The notes under the pieces were generated by a model, which had not been told where the DNA came from, ran no database searches, and saw nothing but the letters and a program-made list of their open reading frames with translations. From Rhodobiaceae bacterium (GTDB lineage Bacteria > Pseudomonadota > Alphaproteobacteria > Rhizobiales > Tepidamorphaceae): a stretch of 64,000 nt of DNA. The translations under genes were made by a program, and so were the position numbers. Where the stretch lies: positions 248,001 to 312,000 of the forward strand of contig JACKJR010000003.1 in assembly GCA_020637855.1 (NCBI GenBank), read 5' to 3'. Positions 36,260-44,829 of this stretch are shown in pieces (the stretch's first letter is position 1; each line of letters begins with the position of its first letter).

Positions 36260-37501
36260 TCAAACCGGGCTTTCCGCTGACAAGACGGGGTCGAGACGGG
36301 AGACACGCATACCGTTTGCCGTCAGTGCCTGGCGCACTTTGAGTGCATGGGCCTCGTCGCGGGTCTCTATGGTCATGTCAACGGTAGCGCCGGTCGCCGG
36401 CACGTTGAGCAGCATGCGCTGGTGGGATACTTCCAGAATGTTGGCGCCGGTCTCGCCAACGATGGTCGCGATACGCCCCAGTATGCCCGGCCTGTCGCGC
36501 ACGGTCACGCGGAACGACACAATGCGCTGCTGACGCTCGAGGGCACGCACCGTTATGGCCGACAGCATGCGCGGATCGATGTTGCCGCCGCACAGGATTA
36601 GCCCGACGCGTTTGTCCGCAAAACGCTCGCGGTTCGACATCAGGGCCGCCAGTCCGGCAGCACCTGCGCCCTCAGCCATGGTCTTTTGAACCGACAGGAA
36701 TGCGTAGATTGCGGCCTCGATCGAATCCTCGTCGACGAGAATGATCCCCTCTGCAAGCGCGCTGACAATTTCCACGGCTTTTTTCGAGGGGCGCTTTACG
36801 GCAATGCCTTCGGCGAGCGTGTCGCCGCCACATTCGGGTTCCCTGCCGTCCAGAACAGCGGGCATGGCCGGGTACAGTGCGGACTGAACGCCATGGATTT
36901 CGATTGCCGGTTTGATCGCTTTTGCGGCCACGGCGACGCCGGAAATCATGCCGCCGCCGCCGACAGGCACGATGATCGCATCGAGACCGGGGGCATCAGC
37001 CAGCATCTCGAGCGCGATCGTGCCCTGGCCGGCCATGACCGCGGGATCATCATACGGGTGGATGACGACGAGGCCGCGTTCCTCGACGAGGCGCTGCATT
37101 ACCGCCTCGCAATCGAAGACGGTCTCTCCTTCGAGAACGATTTCCGCGCCCCAGCTTTGTGTTGCCGCGACTTTTGAGAACGGCGTGGTCGCTGGCATGA
37201 TGATGGTTGCGGATATGCCAAGACGAGCAGCATGGCGGGCAACGGCCTGCGCGTGATTGCCGGCGGACATGGCGACGACACCGCGCTTGCGCTCGCGGTC
37301 GCTCAGAAGGGCAAGCCTGTTGGCGGCGCCACGCTCCTTGAATGCGTTGGTGACCTGCAGGTTTTCGTATTTCACGAAAACCTCCGCCCCTGTCAGCATC
37401 GAAAGCCTCGGGGCGGCGATGCATGGGGTGTGCAGCACGGCATCGCCGATGCGGTCGCGGGCGGCTTCGATATCAGCAAGCGAGATCGGCAATGCGCTCA
37501 T
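36260..37501 (-). CDS. ilvA: threonine ammonia-lyase
   Basis: PLP enzyme converting threonine to 2-oxobutanoate and ammonia. The PLP lysine is K55 in QVTNAFKERGAAN, the glycine loop is VGGGGMISG, and a C-terminal ACT domain (about 330-405, FRVTVRDRPGILGRIATI) suggests allosteric control. With 413 residues and one ACT domain it is closer to the TdcB/type II form than to E. coli IlvA, so a biosynthetic or catabolic role is possible. Its ATG overlaps the stop of the exported protein gene by four bases. Confidence 0.92.
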   Translation of the reverse strand: MSALPISLADIEAARDRIGDAVLHTPCIAAPRLSMLTGAEVFVKYENLQVTNAFKERGAANRLALLSDRERKRGVVAMSAGNHAQAVARHAARLGISATIIMPATTPFSKVAATQSWGAEIVLEGETVFDCEAVMQRLVEERGLVVIHPYDDPAVMAGQGTIALEMLADAPGLDAIIVPVGGGGMISGVAVAAKAIKPAIEIHGVQSALYPAMPAVLDGREPECGGDTLAEGIAVKRPSKKAVEIVSALAEGIILVDEDSIEAAIYAFLSVQKTMAEGAGAAGLAALMSNRERFADKRVGLILCGGNIDPRMLSAITVRALERQQRIVSFRVTVRDRPGILGRIATIVGETGANILEVSHQRMLLNVPATGATVDMTIETRDEAHALKVRQALTANGMRVSRLDPVLSAESPV

Positions 37502-38058
37502 TGCTGTCCGGGATTGCCATTGGCGGGGGCAGGTGTTGTCAGCGCGCCGGGGCCGGGTTCGCCGGACGTGTTCTTCTGGTAGCCGGGGCCGACGACGGGC
37601 GGCTTTTCAGGCAGGACCGACTGATCGAGGTCGGAATGGACCTTGAAATGATACGTGTCGAGCACATTCCCGTCGGGAATCCGCAAGGCGACATTCACGG
37701 GATAATCCGTATCGGCCTTAACGCCGTGAACGGGCGGGGTCTGGAAGTTGATGGCCCGCGCGCCGCCTTCATAAGTCTTGCTGACCACGATTTCCGGACC
37801 GCCGTCAGGGTCGGTGAAGCGCGCTTCGATCACGGTTCCCTTCGGCATGGGGCGGGCAGGGCGAACGACGATGCCGTAATACGCGATTGCGACGCGGTAG
37901 TTGAAGATGAAGCCGCCGCCTTCATAGCGCAGGTATGGCGCATCGTCAGCCGTGGCCGCACGCACGGGGCTGAATATGGAAGACATCGCCACCGGGAAAG
38001 CGGACATGCAAAGGACCATGAAGCCAGCCAGTCCGGGCAGGAAGCGGATTGTTTTCAT
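37498..38058 (-). CDS. exported hypothetical protein
   Basis: A 186-residue protein with a signal sequence (FLPGLAGFMVLCMSAFPVAM), a predicted beta-rich domain (YLRYEGGGFIFNYRVAIAYY, then VHGVKADTDYPVNVALRIPD) and a Pro/Gly-rich tail. No family was recognised. It is translationally coupled to threonine ammonia-lyase by an ATGA overlap, which is odd for an exported protein and a cytoplasmic enzyme. It starts 74 bases from the divergent LivH-like gene. Confidence 0.7.
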   Translation of the reverse strand: MKTIRFLPGLAGFMVLCMSAFPVAMSSIFSPVRAATADDAPYLRYEGGGFIFNYRVAIAYYGIVVRPARPMPKGTVIEARFTDPDGGPEIVVSKTYEGGARAINFQTPPVHGVKADTDYPVNVALRIPDGNVLDTYHFKVHSDLDQSVLPEKPPVVGPGYQKNTSGEPGPGALTTPAPANGNPGQQ

Positions 38059-38131
38059 GAAGGCACTCTAACGCTGCGGAGGCAGAGAAGTATATGCTGT
38101 CTTGCTGTTCACTGCATACAGCCGGTGCCGG

Positions 38132-39037
38132 ATGTCAAATGGGTTCATCTACGTCGCGCAGCAGGCTGCAAACGCCCTCCAGCTGGGCGGGTTCTACGTG
38201 CTGCTCGCGTCGGCTTATGTGATCGTTCACGGTGCGATCCGGCGTTTCAACCTTGCCTTCGGCGCTGTCGCGGCGTGGGCTGGAACAATGGCTACGGGAG
38301 CGGCGATTGCGCTGTTCGACAGGGTGTTCTGGCCGCCAGCCTTGATTCTCGCAGCCGGGCTTGCCATCGGAACGCTGTGCGGCGCGCTGGCTGCTCAGGC
38401 GGTTGGTCTCTATGCCGTCGCGCCGATCCGCAACGCGCCGCGTCTGTCTGTCATGGTGGCAACACTGGGGGCGGCAATCGCGCTTGAAGAGGCCATGCGG
38501 ATTGCGACCGGGAACGAAGCGATATGGCTGCCGCCGGCACTGCTGCCGGTTGTGCTGACGGGTACCTTCGATCTGGCTGAAGGCGTCGCTATTTCGCGCG
38601 CCGGGGCGTTTTCGTTTCTTGCCGCGCTTGGGATCGCGGGCTGCCTTGCGCTTTTCATGAAGAAATCAGGCTTCGGGCGGCTTTGGCGGGCAAATGCGGA
38701 AGACCCGCAAATGGCAGAACTGCTCGGCGTCGATACGCGGCGGGTTTTTCTGGTCAGTTCGCTGATCGCCGGATTTGCTGCGGCGCTCACCGGCGTTCTG
38801 ATCGTGCTGCGCTATGGCAACATGAACTTCTATGACGGGTTCATGATCAACGCGAAAGCGCTCTTCGTCGCCGTGCTCGGGGGGCTTGGTTCGTTCGGCG
38901 GCATATTCGTGGCCGGCATGGCCCTGGCGCTGTTCGAGACGGGCTGGTCCGCCTTCGCGCCGCTGCTCTACCGCGATGTAGCGGTGTTCTCGCTGCTGGT
39001 GTTGCTGCTGGCCTTGAGGCCGCGAACCGCCGTCTAA
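38132..39037 (+). CDS. orphan LivH-like branched-chain amino acid ABC permease
   Basis: A 301-residue inner-membrane permease of the LivH family. GGFYVLLASAYVIVHGAIRRFNLAFG is the typical N-terminal helix pair, and GGLGSFGGIFVAGMALALFE is a conserved C-terminal region. The EAA-type coupling loop is FGRLWRANAEDPQMAELLGV. No LivM, LivG, LivF or binding-protein gene lies nearby, so it either works with distant partners or has another role. ATG 38132 (MSNGFIYVAQQA) is more likely than 38102. It ends with a four-base convergent overlap with hemB. Confidence 0.82.
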   Translation: MSNGFIYVAQQAANALQLGGFYVLLASAYVIVHGAIRRFNLAFGAVAAWAGTMATGAAIALFDRVFWPPALILAAGLAIGTLCGALAAQAVGLYAVAPIRNAPRLSVMVATLGAAIALEEAMRIATGNEAIWLPPALLPVVLTGTFDLAEGVAISRAGAFSFLAALGIAGCLALFMKKSGFGRLWRANAEDPQMAELLGVDTRRVFLVSSLIAGFAAALTGVLIVLRYGNMNFYDGFMINAKALFVAVLGGLGSFGGIFVAGMALALFETGWSAFAPLLYRDVAVFSLLVLLLALRPRTAV

Positions 39038-40077
39038 ATGAGACCGTCCTTGAGCATGCGTGCAATGCGTGGTGCGAAGTAGGTCAGCACGCCGTCCGCA
39101 CCGGCACGGCGGAACGCCAGCAGGCTCTCGACCATGGCGCGGTCGCCATCGATCCAGCCGTTCTGCGCCGCGCCCTGAATCATCGCGTATTCGCCGGACA
39201 CCTGATAGGCGAAGGTCGGCATCGAAAATGCGTCCTTCAGCCGCCAGATGATGTCGAGGTAGGGCATACCGGGTTTGACCATAATCATGTCGGCGCCTTC
39301 GGCGATATCGAGTTCGGCTTCCGCGAGGGCCTCCGCGCCATTGGCCGGGTCCATCTGGTAGGTGCGCTTATCGCCGATCAGCGTCGCGTTGGTGGATATG
39401 GCGTCGCGGAAGGGGCCGTAGAAGGCCGAGGCGTATTTCGCCGTGTAGGCCATGATCTGGATGTCCTGGTGGCCGGCATTCTCGAGTCCCTCGCGGATGG
39501 CCCCGATCCGGCCGTCCATCATGTCGGATGGCGCAATGATGTCGGCGCCGGCATCAACCTGTACGAGTGCCTGCTCGACCAGTTGTGAGACGGTCTCGTC
39601 ATTGAGGATGCGCGCGCCCGCCATGACACCGTCATGGCCGTGCGAGGTATAGGGATCGAGTGCCACATCGGTAACGATTCCGATGTCCGGAACAGCCTCC
39701 TTGATGGCCCGACAGGCTTGGCAGACAAGGTTTTTCGGGTTCAGGGCTTCCGAACCGGTTTCGTCGCGCAAGGACGATGGCGTGTTCGGAAACAGTGCGA
39801 TTGCGGGAATGCCCAGGCTGGCCGCTTCCTCGGCATTCCTGACCGCCACATCGATACTGAAGCGTTCGACGCCCGGCATCGAGGCGACAGGCTCGCGCAC
39901 ATTGGTTCCTTCGGTCAGGAAGATCGGCCAGATCAGATCGTTGGCCGAGAGACGCGCTTCGCGCACCATGCGGCGTGACCAGTCGGCCCGCCGGTTGCGG
40001 CGCAGTCTGCGCCCGCCGGTGATGCGGCTGACGTCGGCCTTGTCTGCCGGTTTGTCGTCGCGCGATTGCATGTTCAT
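39034..40077 (-). CDS. hemB: delta-aminolevulinic acid dehydratase
   Basis: Condenses two 5-aminolevulinate molecules to porphobilinogen. The active lysines are in YTAKYASAFYGPFR (Lys214) and MVKPGMPYLD (Lys268). The metal-site segment reads DVALDPYTSHGHDG with aspartates instead of the zinc-binding cysteines, marking the magnesium-type enzyme found in rhizobia. The 347-residue length is normal. Confidence 0.96.
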   Translation of the reverse strand: MNMQSRDDKPADKADVSRITGGRRLRRNRRADWSRRMVREARLSANDLIWPIFLTEGTNVREPVASMPGVERFSIDVAVRNAEEAASLGIPAIALFPNTPSSLRDETGSEALNPKNLVCQACRAIKEAVPDIGIVTDVALDPYTSHGHDGVMAGARILNDETVSQLVEQALVQVDAGADIIAPSDMMDGRIGAIREGLENAGHQDIQIMAYTAKYASAFYGPFRDAISTNATLIGDKRTYQMDPANGAEALAEAELDIAEGADMIMVKPGMPYLDIIWRLKDAFSMPTFAYQVSGEYAMIQGAAQNGWIDGDRAMVESLLAFRRAGADGVLTYFAPRIARMLKDGLI

Positions 40078-40239
40078 CGGTCGTATCCTGTCTTGAGATC
40101 CGGAGTCTTTCTAACAGCAGAACCACCTTCCTGCCATTGGCAAGTCGCCGGAGTCTTGACGTTGCTCATGTCACCGCAGGCATTGACGCTTCGCGGGAGC
40201 GCTCATAAGCCTTTCGGGAAACGAAAATAAGAGGCAGGG

Positions 40240-41379
40240 ATGGACTTCGCGCTTTCGGAGGACCAGCAGGCATTCAAGGAAGCCGCGGCGGCCTTTGCCG
40301 CGGGCGAGATGATGCCGCATGCGGAAGAGTGGGATCGCAATTGCACGTTCCCAGTCGAAACATTGCGCGCAGCCGCTGCGCTCGGTTTCGGCGGGATCTA
40401 TGTGCGCGAGGATGTTGGCGGATCGGGGCTGGGACGTCTCGACGCGGCGGTGATCTTCGAGGAGCTCTCCAGGGGCTGCACTTCCACCTCCGCCTATATC
40501 TCGATCCACAACATGGCCGCATGGATGATCGATCGCTTCGGCGCCGATGAGCTGCGGCAGGCATTCCTGCCCGGCCTGACGTCGATGCAGACCTTCGCCT
40601 CCTACTGCCTGACTGAACCGGGGGCAGGGTCGGATGCCGCCTCGCTGTCCGCCAAGGCTGTGCGCGACGGCGATCATTACGTTCTCAACGGACAAAAGGC
40701 ATTCATCTCCGGTGGCGGTGCGGCGGACGTCTATGTCTGCATGGTGCGCACAGGCGATGCGGGGCCGCGTGGAATTTCATGTCTCATTGTCGAGAATGGC
40801 ACGCCGGGGCTGTCTTTCGGCGCGCAGGAGAAGAAGCTCGGCTGGCGCAGCCAACCCACTGCAGCGGTAATATTCGAGGATTGCCGTGTGCCGGTCAGGA
40901 ATCTTGTCGGAAACGAGGGTGATGGCTTCAAAATCGCCATGGCGGGGCTTGACGGCGGGCGGATCAACATTGCCGCCTGTTCGCTTGGCGCCGCGCAGGC
41001 ATGTCTCGACAAGGCCGTTGCCTATATGGGCGAACGCAGGCAGTTCGGTTCGCGCTTGAGCGAGTTTCAGGCGCTTCGGTTCCGCATTGCCGACATGGCG
41101 ACGGATCTTGAGGCCGCTCGGCTGATGGTTCATCGCGCGGCGCAGATGCTCGACGACAATGCACCCGACAAGACCGTTGCGGCGGCCAAGGCCAAACGGC
41201 TTGCGACCGATACGGGCTTCAATGTGGTCAACGAGGCGCTTCAGCTACACGGCGGGTACGGATATCTCGCCGATTATGGTATCGAACGTTACCTGCGCGA
41301 CGTGCGCGTTCACCAGATACTGGAAGGCACCAACGAGGTCATGCGGCTGATCATTTCCCGGGATGTATTCGGACTATGA
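40240..41379 (+). CDS. isobutyryl-CoA dehydrogenase-type acyl-CoA dehydrogenase
   Basis: A 379-residue FAD enzyme with CLTEPGAGSDAASLSAKA and GQKAFISGGGAADVYVCMVR in the substrate-binding region and the catalytic glutamate in QILEGTNEVMRLI (Glu362). Linked HIBCH and mmsB genes point to oxidation of isobutyryl-CoA to methacrylyl-CoA in valine breakdown. GAGGCAGGG precedes the ATG. Stop overlaps the next gene by four bases. Confidence 0.88.
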   Translation: MDFALSEDQQAFKEAAAAFAAGEMMPHAEEWDRNCTFPVETLRAAAALGFGGIYVREDVGGSGLGRLDAAVIFEELSRGCTSTSAYISIHNMAAWMIDRFGADELRQAFLPGLTSMQTFASYCLTEPGAGSDAASLSAKAVRDGDHYVLNGQKAFISGGGAADVYVCMVRTGDAGPRGISCLIVENGTPGLSFGAQEKKLGWRSQPTAAVIFEDCRVPVRNLVGNEGDGFKIAMAGLDGGRINIAACSLGAAQACLDKAVAYMGERRQFGSRLSEFQALRFRIADMATDLEAARLMVHRAAQMLDDNAPDKTVAAAKAKRLATDTGFNVVNEALQLHGGYGYLADYGIERYLRDVRVHQILEGTNEVMRLIISRDVFGL

Positions 41380-42431
41380 ACGTTAAGGCCGCGCAAGACG
41401 ACGAGGTGTTGTTTGCCCGCAAGGGGCATGCCGGGATCATTACGATCAACCGGCCGAAGGCGTTGAATGCCGTTACGCTCGGCATCGTGCGTGCCATGCA
41501 AGCGCAACTGGAAGCCTGGGCCGAGGACGACCGGGTGCGCTGGGTCATCATCAAGGCTGCACCGGGACGCGCGTTCAGCGCGGGTGGCGATGTGCGCCAG
41601 CTCTATGAGTGGGGTGCGGCACGCGATCCGATGGCGTACACCTTCTATGCCGAGGAATATGCGCTCAACACCTTCATCAAGCGCTTTCCCAAACCCTACA
41701 TCGCCTTTGTCGACGGTATCGTCATGGGCGGCGGCGTCGGGGTCTCGGTGCATGGTTCGCACCGGGTTATGGGCAGCGACCTGATGTTTGCCATGCCGGA
41801 AACCGGGATAGGCCTGATCCCCGACGTGGGAGGGACGTATTTCCTGCCGCGGCTGCCCGGAGAGACGGGCATCTATCTTGGTCTGACTGGAATGCGGGTG
41901 GGGCAGGGGGACGCCCTGGCGCTCGGCATTGCGACCCATGCGGTGCCGTCGCGGCGCTTTGCCGTTCTGGAAAACGCGCTGCACACGACAGGAGCTCTCG
42001 ATACGCTGATCGCCAATTTTTCCGCGCCACCCCCAACCGGCAAGATTGCAGGCCTGCGGGCGGCAATAGACCGGTGTTTCAGCGCCGGCAGTCTCGAAGA
42101 GATCATCGCAAGGCTTCAGAATGACGATATGCAGCCGTTCGGCTCGGATACCGCCAAGCTGTTGCGGACCAAGTCTCCCACAAGCCTCAAGATCACGCTC
42201 AGGCAGTTGCGCGAAGGCGCAAAGCTCGAATTCGAAGACTGCATGAAGCTCGAGTTCCGCATTGTCAGCCGCATTCTCGAAGCGAAGGACTTCTTCGAAG
42301 GGGTCCGGGCCGTGATTATCGACAAGGACAATGCGCCCAAGTGGCAGCCTGACAGCATTGAAGGCGTGAATGATGCCGAGATCGACCGTTATTTCGAGCC
42401 GCTCGGCAACAGGGAGCTGATGCTGTCGTGA
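41376..42431 (+). CDS. 3-hydroxyisobutyryl-CoA hydrolase
   Basis: A 351-residue crotonase-fold enzyme. RAFSAGGDVRQLYEWG and VDGIVMGGGVGVSVHGSHRV form the oxyanion hole, and FAMPETGIGLIPDVGGTYFL is the HIBCH-type signature. It releases 3-hydroxyisobutyrate, the substrate of the mmsB product downstream. Length matches HIBCH (about 350) rather than plain enoyl-CoA hydratase (about 260). It overlaps both neighbours by four bases. Confidence 0.9.
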   Translation: MNVKAAQDDEVLFARKGHAGIITINRPKALNAVTLGIVRAMQAQLEAWAEDDRVRWVIIKAAPGRAFSAGGDVRQLYEWGAARDPMAYTFYAEEYALNTFIKRFPKPYIAFVDGIVMGGGVGVSVHGSHRVMGSDLMFAMPETGIGLIPDVGGTYFLPRLPGETGIYLGLTGMRVGQGDALALGIATHAVPSRRFAVLENALHTTGALDTLIANFSAPPPTGKIAGLRAAIDRCFSAGSLEEIIARLQNDDMQPFGSDTAKLLRTKSPTSLKITLRQLREGAKLEFEDCMKLEFRIVSRILEAKDFFEGVRAVIIDKDNAPKWQPDSIEGVNDAEIDRYFEPLGNRELMLS

Positions 42432-42865
42432 AGTTGCGCCGGACATTCCGTTTCTCCGAAGAGCGTCCGCTCGGGCCACTGGCGATGCTGTGGGCGATGC
42501 GCCTGCTGGCGCTGATCTACCTGTACAATGGTCTGGGTAATTGGGCGGTCATCGTCGGTTACGATTCCGCAGCGACGAGCTTTGAGGATCTGTCGATCCA
42601 GTGGCAGGTTGTGACGGTCTATTTCGCCGTGCTGATGGTCATTGCCGGTGTCGGATTGTGGTTCGCGTCGGGTTGGGGCGTGGCAACATGGCTGTTCGTT
42701 GCTGTGACCGAAATGGTCATGTATCTCGGGTTCCCAGATCTGTTCGGCGAAAACTGGAACGCGGTTACGTTCAACGCCACCTGCATCATCGTTTACATCG
42801 CGTTCGCGCGCTGGGCCGGGTCGCCGGAAAACACGACGATTCGCTACCGGCTGCCGCAAGACTGA
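42428..42865 (+). CDS. DUF6163-like membrane protein
   Basis: A 145-residue protein with about four hydrophobic segments (MRLLALIYLYNGLGNWAVIV, VTVYFAVLMVIAGVGLWFAS, VATWLFVAVTEMVMYLGFP, ATCIIVYIAFAR). It starts at GTG with a four-base overlap to HIBCH and is followed 48 bases later by mmsB, so it sits inside the valine operon. It resembles a small rhizobial membrane family; its role in valine use, if any, is unknown. Confidence 0.7.
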   Translation: MKLRRTFRFSEERPLGPLAMLWAMRLLALIYLYNGLGNWAVIVGYDSAATSFEDLSIQWQVVTVYFAVLMVIAGVGLWFASGWGVATWLFVAVTEMVMYLGFPDLFGENWNAVTFNATCIIVYIAFARWAGSPENTTIRYRLPQD

Positions 42866-42913
42866 AAACAAGAGAGGCCGGCAAGGGCCTCGTGTCATGA
42901 CGGGAGTGAAAAC

Positions 42914-43804
42914 ATGGCAAGCATCGCATTTATCGGGCTCGGCAATATGGGGCTGCCGATGGCGCTCAACCTGATCAAGGCCGGACACACCGTTCATGGC
43001 GCCGATCTCAGCGCGGAGCAGTTGAGCAAACTGGAAGCAGGCGGCGGCAAGGCGGCCGGTTCGGCGAATGCCGCCGTAGGCGAGGCCGAGATCGTGGTGA
43101 CGATGCTGCCGTCGGGCCGCGAGGTCGGAATGCTGTATCTCGGCGAGAATGGCTTTCTGAGTGTGGCGAAGCCGGGGACATTGTTCATCGATTCATCGAC
43201 CATTGATGTCGAAACCGCCCGCAAGGTGGCAGACGCGGCTTCCGCGGCAGGCCAGCTCATGGTCGATGCACCGGTGTCCGGCGGTGTTGGCGGTGCGACT
43301 GCCGGCACCCTGACATTCATGGTCGGCGGGCCTGACAATGCGTTCGAGGCGGCCAAGCCGTTTCTGGACATCATGGGCAAGACGATCGTCCATGCCGGCG
43401 GGGCGGGTAACGGTCAGGCCGCGAAGATCTGCAACAACATGCTTCTGGGCATTTCCATGATCGGTGTCTGCGAAGCCTTCGTGCTCGCGGAGAAGCTCGG
43501 CCTCGATCACCAGAAGCTGTTCGACATTTCATCGACCGCATCCGGCCAGTGCTGGTCGCTGACGACCTACTGCCCGGTTCCGGGGCCGGTTCCGACGTCT
43601 CCGGCCAACAACGATTACAAGGCGGGCTTTGCCGCTGCGATGATGCTGAAGGATCTGAAGCTCGCTCAAGGGGCGGCGTCTCACGTGGGCGCTTCCACGC
43701 CGCTCGGCGCAGCTGCCTCACAAGCCTACGGGCTGTTCGTCGGGGCAGGACAGGGCGGCACGGATTTCTCCGGAATCATCAACTTCCTGCGCGGCGAAGA
43801 CTGA
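42914..43804 (+). CDS. mmsB: 3-hydroxyisobutyrate dehydrogenase
   Basis: NAD-dependent oxidation of 3-hydroxyisobutyrate to methylmalonate semialdehyde. The Rossmann motif is IGLGNMGLPMALNLIKAGH, the substrate site VDAPVSGGVGGATAGTLTFM, and the catalytic lysine is in GNGQAAKICNNMLLG. The 296-residue length is normal. GGGAG precedes the ATG. It completes the valine steps encoded from 40240 on. Confidence 0.94.
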   Translation: MASIAFIGLGNMGLPMALNLIKAGHTVHGADLSAEQLSKLEAGGGKAAGSANAAVGEAEIVVTMLPSGREVGMLYLGENGFLSVAKPGTLFIDSSTIDVETARKVADAASAAGQLMVDAPVSGGVGGATAGTLTFMVGGPDNAFEAAKPFLDIMGKTIVHAGGAGNGQAAKICNNMLLGISMIGVCEAFVLAEKLGLDHQKLFDISSTASGQCWSLTTYCPVPGPVPTSPANNDYKAGFAAAMMLKDLKLAQGAASHVGASTPLGAAASQAYGLFVGAGQGGTDFSGIINFLRGED

Positions 43805-43974
43805 TGCCCGAGCCTGCATTGCTTAATAAAATCCAACCTAAGGATAGGAAAAAATAACGCTTTTCGGATTCATCGCATTTTAAGCGTACTATTTAAGGTG
43901 ACCTTCAGAGCCGTGGCGTAAAGTCCTCACCAGAAGCGGGGAAACATCCGCTCGTCAAACAGTGAGGCTATACT

Positions 43975-44487
43975 ATGGACGCGATGATCGGGGTGGCTGC
44001 AAAAGCCGCGACTGAGGAATTTGGCGAAGAACTTCGACCGAAATACCTCGAAGCACTTGCTCTTATCGAGAGACTTCACAGGCGTTTGCTGGACGTCATC
44101 AAGGATGAATTCGATCGCAAGGGACGCGATGACGTCAATGCGGTTCAGGCACTGCTGCTTTATAACATCGGCGGCAAGGAGCTGACCGCGAGCGAGTTGC
44201 GCACGCGTGGCTACTATCTGGGTTCGAACGTTTCCTACAACGTGAAGAAGCTGGTCGAGCTCGGTTATCTGCATCATCAGCGCTCGACGGTTGACCGCCG
44301 TACTGTGCGCATCAGCCTGACGCCGAAGGGACAGGCCGTGCGCGATCTTATCTCGGAGCTGTACGAGCGGCATCTGAACTCCATCGACCAGGTCGGGGGA
44401 CTGGGTCATTCGGAGTTCGGCAATCTCAACAAATCGCTGCTGAAGCTCGAGCGCTTCTGGACCGACCAGATCCTCTACAAGCTTTAG
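43975..44487 (+). CDS. ldtR: LdtR-type MarR regulator of L,D-transpeptidase
   Basis: A 170-residue winged-helix regulator closely matching LdtR of Rhizobiales. The DNA-binding region reads NVSYNVKKLVELGYLHHQRS with RRTVRISLTPKGQAV as the wing. LdtR controls the neighbouring L,D-transpeptidase gene and other stress genes in Liberibacter, and the same gene pair is seen here. It starts 170 bases after mmsB. Confidence 0.9.
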   Translation: MDAMIGVAAKAATEEFGEELRPKYLEALALIERLHRRLLDVIKDEFDRKGRDDVNAVQALLLYNIGGKELTASELRTRGYYLGSNVSYNVKKLVELGYLHHQRSTVDRRTVRISLTPKGQAVRDLISELYERHLNSIDQVGGLGHSEFGNLNKSLLKLERFWTDQILYKL

Positions 44488-44512
44488 GGATCCGGTCTAC
44501 TTCGCGAATTTG

Positions 44513-44549
44513 ACGCCTGCGGACATGCGTTCGCAGGCGTTTTGCGTTT
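44513..44549 (+). terminator. intrinsic terminator after ldtR
   Basis: ACGCCTGCG (44513-44521) and CGCAGGCGT (44532-44540) form a 9-bp stem with loop GACATGCGTT, followed by TTTGCGTTT. Confidence 0.75.
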
Positions 44550-44692
44550 GCGGGGCGCCTCTGCCCCATTGCCGCCACGAAGCATCTGCATTTGATGTTT
44601 TGGTGCCATGCGATCTGGCCGCGTCAGCCATTACGTGTTAGCTGTAAAAGTTGAACTGATTTGGTCTTGAGGCGTGGCTGCCAGGGCCTACA

Positions 44693-44707
44693 TTGACATT
44701 AAATCAA
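44693..44707. promoter_or_regulatory. inverted repeat in ldtP upstream region
   Basis: TTGA-CATTAAA-TCAA, a short AT-rich inverted repeat that also contains TTGACA. It could be an LdtR site or part of a promoter; neither can be confirmed by sight. Confidence 0.3.
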
Positions 44708-44829
44708 CGTGCGGCTCGGACACTTTGCGTTTGGTGCGTGATTGTACTGGATGTTTTCGCCGAGAGCCTGCGTATTGGTTGACCGGCGGGATTGTTGGCA
44801 ACATTCGAGGAAATCAAAGCGGCAGATAG

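Larger units (their letters stand above)
44488..44829. other. 342-bp gap between ldtR and ldtP
   Basis: No gene seen. It starts with the ldtR terminator, then contains TTGACATTAAATCAA (44693-44707), in which TTGA and TCAA form inverted arms around seven bases, 122 bases before the ldtP start. This could be a regulator site. No good -10 was matched to the TTGACA. Confidence 0.5.
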
